This document shows, in pieces, positions 63,820 to 64,000 of a stretch of 64,000 nucleotides of DNA (position 1 is its first letter; each line of letters starts with the position of its first letter). Both the position numbers and the translations under genes were made by a program. Under the pieces are notes generated by a model, which was not told where the DNA came from, did no database searches, and worked only from the letters and a program-made list of their open reading frames with translations. The stretch spans positions 1 through 64,000 of the forward strand of contig CBDBCK010000028.1 of the NCBI GenBank assembly GCA_965203345.1, in the 5' to 3' direction. Source of the stretch: CBDBCK01 sp965203345 (GTDB taxonomy: Bacteria > Chloroflexota > Dehalococcoidia > Lucifugimonadales > Lucifugimonadaceae).

Positions 63820-64000
63820 ATGGATAGTCCCATGATTCTAAAAACCCTTCTTTGCGTCATTGCGACATTCGTCCTGCTGTTGCCCATTACAGCCTCTGCT
63901 CAATCACCGCCACCACCTGGAGAAGCGGGACCCTACGCCGTTGTACTAGAAGAAAACCGAGGCCCGTACCATGTCCGAATATGGCAATCACCAGAACGCT
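63820..64000 (+). CDS. N-terminal part of a secreted protein, truncated by the window
   Basis: An open frame from the ATG at 63820 (or the ATG at 63832) to the end of the window. The N-terminus is a good Sec signal peptide: basic start (ILK), hydrophobic core (TLLCVIATFVLLLPI) and an ASA-Q cleavage site, with mature protein starting QSPPPPGEAGP. About 33 residues of the mature chain are visible (YAVVLEENRGPYHVRIW). I cannot name the family. No signal of a lipobox (no Cys after the cleavage site). Confidence 0.65.
   Translation, partial: MDSPMILKTLLCVIATFVLLLPITASAQSPPPPGEAGPYAVVLEENRGPYHVRIWQSPER

Overview
This 64 kb window is a gene-dense stretch of an ordinary bacterial chromosome. It carries mostly housekeeping genes on both strands, with short gaps and many 1-4 base or longer overlaps. 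GC content looks moderate. There is no rRNA operon, CRISPR array, prophage, integrase or intact insertion sequence. Several traits fit a Chloroflexota lineage of the Dehalococcoidia/SAR202 kind: an IleRS with a non-standard HIGH motif, a fused MetF-MetV reductase beside a corrinoid-type methyltetrahydrofolate methyltransferase, a Tat system, a sugar-acid dehydratase of the enolase superfamily with a Gfo/Idh partner, and ergothioneine genes. That placement is inference from gene content and should be held loosely. Isoleucine is written mainly with ATA even in rpoB, which is a useful signature of the genome.

Layout: 1-527 is the 3' part of groEL with a one-base frameshift, followed by a good terminator. 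823-4038 is ileS. 4115-7721 (minus) holds a YihY-type membrane protein and a two-gene folate one-carbon module. 7835-11690 (plus) is a potassium-uptake cluster (TrkH, two full RCK proteins, one RCK-N-only protein and a UspA-like protein), which runs into pheA. 12531-21054 (minus) holds two small membrane proteins, rpoD-dnaG-dgt, and cmk-plsC-glmS. 21181-22470 (plus) has a 37-bp direct repeat, a coupled small ORF, cvpA and an HNH nuclease gene. 22548-27734 (minus) is the apparent operon lipA-rsmI-metG-polyprenyl synthase-nth. 27875-29404 is tatB-tatC with a convergent tatA.

29655-32841 (minus) carries an unknown gene, rpsT and a long Rel enzyme. 33064-43073 is a more metabolic, accessory-like part: a zinc alcohol dehydrogenase, an unknown gene, a decayed ROK sugar kinase, an amidohydrolase with a small HTH protein, egtB-egtD, an O-methyltransferase, and a Gfo/Idh plus sugar-acid dehydratase pair. 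43711-48110 (minus) has rarA, tRNA-Asp, a glutaredoxin-like gene and copA. 48330-56940 is rpoB-rpoC with a clear sigma-70 promoter. 57302-62965 is tRNA-Val, thrS, a citrate synthase gene, a MidA-type methyltransferase and a KDG-kinase-like PfkB gene. The window ends with a Pro/Glu/Ser-rich protein with a basic tail and the start of a secreted protein.

Functionally the window covers transcription (rpoB, rpoC, rpoD), replication and repair (dnaG, rarA, nth), translation (ileS, metG, thrS, rpsT, two tRNAs, rsmI), envelope and lipid precursors (plsC, glmS, polyprenyl synthase), protein export (tatABC), K+ homeostasis, stringent response, lipoate and ergothioneine synthesis, and sugar-acid catabolism. 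I found no clear new multi-gene system. The oddities most worth checking are the repeated cvpA start with its coupled mini-ORF, the altered IleRS signature, the ATA bias, the Trk/RCK cluster, and the decayed loci.
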